The notes under the pieces: model-generated
What the model was told of the DNA's origin: nothing
Database searches by the model: none
The model's input: only the letters and a program-made list of their open reading frames with translations
Position numbers and translations under genes: made by a program
Shown here: in pieces, positions 21,833-23,354 of the stretch
How the letters are laid out: the number at the start of each line of letters is the position of its first letter
Numbering within the stretch: position 1 is the first letter of the stretch
NCBI GenBank assembly: GCA_964493265.1
Contig: CAZBLY010000009.1
Coordinates: forward strand, 1 to 23,354
Direction of reading: 5' to 3'
Source: DAOWHW01 sp964493265
Lineage (GTDB): Archaea; Nanobdellota; Nanobdellia; Pacearchaeales; UBA284
Length of the DNA: 23,354 nt

Positions 21833-22471
21833 ATGAAGCTTCTATTTGTGCCTGCTAAATACATAAGTTCTTTTTCTTTAAAAAACATACAAACAAAAAA
21901 ATTGCCAAAAACTATTGGATTGATAACAACAGTCCAGCATATTAATTCTATAAAAAAAATTAAACTCTTTCTAGAAAAAAATAATAAAAAAGTTATAATA
22001 GGTGGGCAAATTTTAGGATGTAAAGTTGATTCAGCCACCAAAATACAAAAAAAAATTCAAGCTTTTCTTTATATTGGATCTGGAAAATTCCACCCTATTC
22101 AAGTTGCTTTGGCTCTGCAAATCAACAAACCAATTTTTATATTTAATCCACTTACAGAACAATTCAGTCGCTTAAATGAAAAAGAAATACAAAAATATAG
22201 GGCTAGAAAAAAGGGACAAAAAATTAAGTTTCTTTCCTCAAGTGTCTTTGGAATTCTAGTCTCAACAAAACCAGGACAAAATAAACTAAAACAAGCTATA
22301 ATATTAAAAAACAGACTTGAAAAACAAAAAAAGAAAGCTTACATCTTCACATTCAACACTCTTGATGTAAATCAGCTTGAAAACTGGCCAGATATTGAAT
22401 GCTGGATTAACACATCATGCCCCGGCCTCAACTTAGAAAATCATTTTATTTGTATTGGTGATATAAAATAA
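21833..22471 (+). CDS. dph2: Truncated Dph2-type diphthamide synthesis protein (lacks N-terminal domain)
   Basis: A 212-aa protein. It matches the second and third domains of archaeal Dph2: GGQILGCKVDSATKIQKKIQ (C63), AFLYIGSGKFHPIQVALAL, KYRARKKGQKIKFLSSS, FGILVSTKPGQN, and IECWINTSCPGLN (C196). Dph2 is the radical enzyme that transfers aminocarboxypropyl to a histidine of elongation factor 2, with a 4Fe-4S cluster held by one Cys from each of three domains. Archaeal Dph2 has about 340 residues. The first domain with its Cys is absent, and the upstream DNA is sepF, not a lost half. Start at ATG 21833 follows sepF by 7 bp. It may need a separate partner or have another role. Confidence 0.85.
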   Translation: MKLLFVPAKYISSFSLKNIQTKKLPKTIGLITTVQHINSIKKIKLFLEKNNKKVIIGGQILGCKVDSATKIQKKIQAFLYIGSGKFHPIQVALALQINKPIFIFNPLTEQFSRLNEKEIQKYRARKKGQKIKFLSSSVFGILVSTKPGQNKLKQAIILKNRLEKQKKKAYIFTFNTLDVNQLENWPDIECWINTSCPGLNLENHFICIGDIK

Positions 22472-22512
22472 AAAAATAAAAATAAAAAAATAAAATTTTT
22501 CTTTTTTAGTTA

Positions 22513-22581
22513 CTAGTCATCTTCGTTACTATCTTCGTTGTCATCATCACTTTCTTCTTCTTCATCATCTTCATATGTCAT
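22513..22581 (-). CDS. Acidic 22-residue micro-ORF
   Basis: Too short for standard gene finding. It starts MTYEDDEEEESDDDN; after MTY, 15 of the 19 residues are Asp or Glu and the rest Ser or Asn. It ends in TAG at 22513. A perfect Shine-Dalgarno sequence, AAGGAGG, sits 7 bases before its ATG and is formed partly by the stop codon of the basic micro-ORF upstream (TAAGGAGG), so translation may be coupled. It could be a peptide that pairs with its basic neighbour, a mimic of nucleic acid, or a leader. No family is recognised. The case rests on the two ribosome-binding sites. Confidence 0.55.
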   Translation of the reverse strand: MTYEDDEEEESDDDNEDSNEDD

Positions 22582-22586
22582 TTTTT

Positions 22587-22595
22587 AACCTCCTT
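22587..22595 (-). promoter_or_regulatory. Shine-Dalgarno site of the acidic micro-ORF
   Basis: On the minus strand AAGGAGGTT, complementary to the 3' end of 16S rRNA, lies 7 bases before the ATG at 22581. Its first A belongs to the TAA of the preceding micro-ORF. No ribosomal-protein start that I inspected in this window has such a site. Confidence 0.75.
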
Positions 22596-22626
22596 ATTTC
22601 TTTTTTCCTTTCTTCTTTTTAGCCAT
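22594..22626 (-). CDS. Basic 10-residue micro-ORF (MAKKKKGKKK)
   Basis: A 33-bp frame coding for MAKKKKGKKK, seven of ten residues lysine. It opens with AAAATGGC, the start context used by other genes here, and has AAGGAGGT 12 bases upstream. Its TAA overlaps the next ribosome-binding site. It resembles the free-standing equivalent of the charged tails found on many ribosomal proteins in this window. It might be a translated leader that sets expression of the acidic peptide through lysine-codon pausing, or a short RNA-binding peptide. Both are guesses. Confidence 0.5.
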   Translation of the reverse strand: MAKKKKGKKK

Positions 22627-22638
22627 TTTATATATGAT

Positions 22639-22646
22639 ACCTCCTT
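22639..22646 (-). promoter_or_regulatory. Shine-Dalgarno site of the basic micro-ORF
   Basis: AAGGAGGT on the minus strand, 12 bases before the ATG at 22626. The spacing is a little long but the full eight-base match to the anti-Shine-Dalgarno sequence is notable in a window that otherwise shows A-rich starts. Confidence 0.65.
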
Positions 22647-22815
22647 AGCATGAACTAATAATTAAGAATAACTTTGTTTAATTTATTCAGAAAATTTTAT
22701 CTAACCTATAACAGTTTTTTGTTTTTTAGTTAATTCCTCCGAACCAACTTATTTTGATTAAATATATGAAGTTATTCAATATTTAAACTTTTTGTTTTGG
22801 TTGGTGATATTGATG

Positions 22816-23343
22816 TTATCTAGAAATAAATTCATTTTCTTTAATAAAAAATCTCAACTTTTTAGATAGATCAGAACTTACACCAATTCTATGTGAGCTT
22901 TTGATTTCAAACTTTTCTTTATTTTTTATATTCTCTACCCATAATTCCTTACACTTACATATATCTTTTTTATGGAAATCTTTATTGATTTTTAAGGCCT
23001 TACAAAGCAAACCTGGCCCTTTGCATCTCTCACTAAAATTTAAAGGCTCTAAAGCCCTCAATAAAACAGCTTCTGCTATTCCTTTTTTTCCAGTTATGAA
23101 ATTAATAAGCCAATTATTATGTATTCCATAAACTAACATTGTTCCTGCTCTATTTTTCATAACTTTTCTTAGGTCTCCCCCCTTGCAAGCTCTAGAAGCA
23201 GGATCTTCAGTTCCATAATAAGCTTCTGTTTCAACTATTTTTGATTTAAAAATTTTATTTCCAATTTTTCTAACTAAGATTTTTCCAAGAAGCTCTCTTG
23301 CTACTATCTCTGAATCTCTTGCATAAAATGATCTTGATAACAT
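22816..23343 (-). CDS. 3-methyladenine-DNA glycosylase (AAG/MPG family)
   Basis: A 175-aa protein from ATG 23343; the frame remains open to the edge of the window, but MLSRSFYARDSEIVARELLG is the usual family start. It removes alkylated purines from DNA in base excision repair. Motifs are KIVETEAYYGTEDPASRA, with catalytic E40 and stacking Y42, the archaeal form GGDLRKVMKNRAGTMLVYGI, AVLLRALEPL and CKGPGLLCKALKINKDF. R51 stands where the human enzyme has His; as far as I recall this is common in archaeal members. Length is close to the family minimum. The micro-ORF pair lies about 190 bp downstream on the same strand. Confidence 0.93.
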   Translation of the reverse strand: MLSRSFYARDSEIVARELLGKILVRKIGNKIFKSKIVETEAYYGTEDPASRACKGGDLRKVMKNRAGTMLVYGIHNNWLINFITGKKGIAEAVLLRALEPLNFSERCKGPGLLCKALKINKDFHKKDICKCKELWVENIKNKEKFEIKSSHRIGVSSDLSKKLRFFIKENEFISR

Positions 23344-23354
23344 TTTCAACGCCG

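Larger units (their letters stand above)
22472..22815. other. Intergenic stretch holding two micro-ORFs and three GGAGG motifs
   Basis: This 344-bp gap between the Dph2-like gene and the glycosylase has no long reading frame. On the minus strand it contains two micro-ORFs (22513-22626) with their ribosome-binding sites, and a third GGAGG (22736-22740 area, AATTCCTCCG on the plus strand) with no obvious start codon behind it. The rest (22652-22735 and 22741-22815) is AT-rich with nothing I can assign. Confidence 0.6.

Noticed and set aside
22628..22651. Seven-codon frame (MLRRYHI) ahead of the basic micro-ORF
   Set aside because: It overlaps the Shine-Dalgarno site itself and has no ribosome-binding site of its own, so it is most likely chance.
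22901..23131. 76-residue plus-strand frame opposite the glycosylase
   Set aside because: Antisense to a well-recognised gene with conserved motifs on the other strand.
1..23354. Mobile elements, integrases, phage or defence islands
   Set aside because: No transposase, integrase, terminal inverted repeats or target duplications were seen; the region is core chromosome.

Overview
This window is a very AT-rich piece of an archaeal chromosome. It holds most of the universal ribosomal-protein supercluster (S10-spc type) in its archaeal order and with archaeal-only members (eL32, eL19, eS4, aIF1, the Rpp29 subunit of RNase P, SecY, a DUF106/EMC3-type insertase, prefoldin alpha). Other archaeal markers are Rpo12, eL33, eL43, prefoldin beta, SepF, a Dph2-type protein, and tRNAs without an encoded CCA end. 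Low GC, tight packing with 4-8 bp overlaps, several pared-down proteins (65-aa Rpp29, a Dph2 lacking one domain) and many Lys/Glu tails suggest a small-genome DPANN lineage (Woesearchaeota/Pacearchaeota/Nanoarchaeota-like). The placement is an inference. Genes stop at TAA, TAG and TGA, so the code is standard.

Layout. (1) 1-791 minus: a SpoIIM/DUF95-type membrane protein cut by the left edge. (2) 905-1738 plus: an eIF2B-alpha/ribose-1,5-bisphosphate-isomerase family enzyme whose end overlaps, tail to tail, the last gene of the large operon. (3) 16521 down to 1731, minus: one run of 28 genes, uL3-uL4-uL23-uL2-uS19-uL22-uS3-uL29-aIF1-Rpp29-uS17-uL14-[73-aa unknown]-uL24-eS4-uL5-uS14-uS8-uL6-eL32-eL19-uL18-uS5-uL30-uL15-SecY-DUF106-PfdA. 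A TATA box and a GC-rich leader lie ahead of uL3. (4) 16660-17346 minus: an unrecognised 228-aa gene behind tRNA-Val(TAC). (5) 17497-20262 plus: a 607-aa nucleotidyltransferase/HEPN-like protein coupled to eL33 and uL11. (6) tRNA-Pro(TGG), eL43, Rpo12 and prefoldin beta, plus. (7) SepF and a truncated Dph2, plus. (8) 22513-22626 minus: two micro-ORFs, one almost pure lysine and one almost pure Asp/Glu, each with a full Shine-Dalgarno sequence. (9) A 3-methyladenine-DNA glycosylase gene, minus, at the right edge.

Most genes build or serve the ribosome and couple translation to membrane insertion (SecY, DUF106) and folding (prefoldin alpha and beta). The most unusual items are the Lys10/acidic22 micro-ORF pair, the Dph2 without its N-terminal iron-sulfur domain, the single-chain NTase-HEPN-like protein cotranscribed with ribosomal genes, the 73-aa gene between uL14 and uL24, and charged tails on many ribosomal proteins, including an exact 48-bp repeat in eL32.
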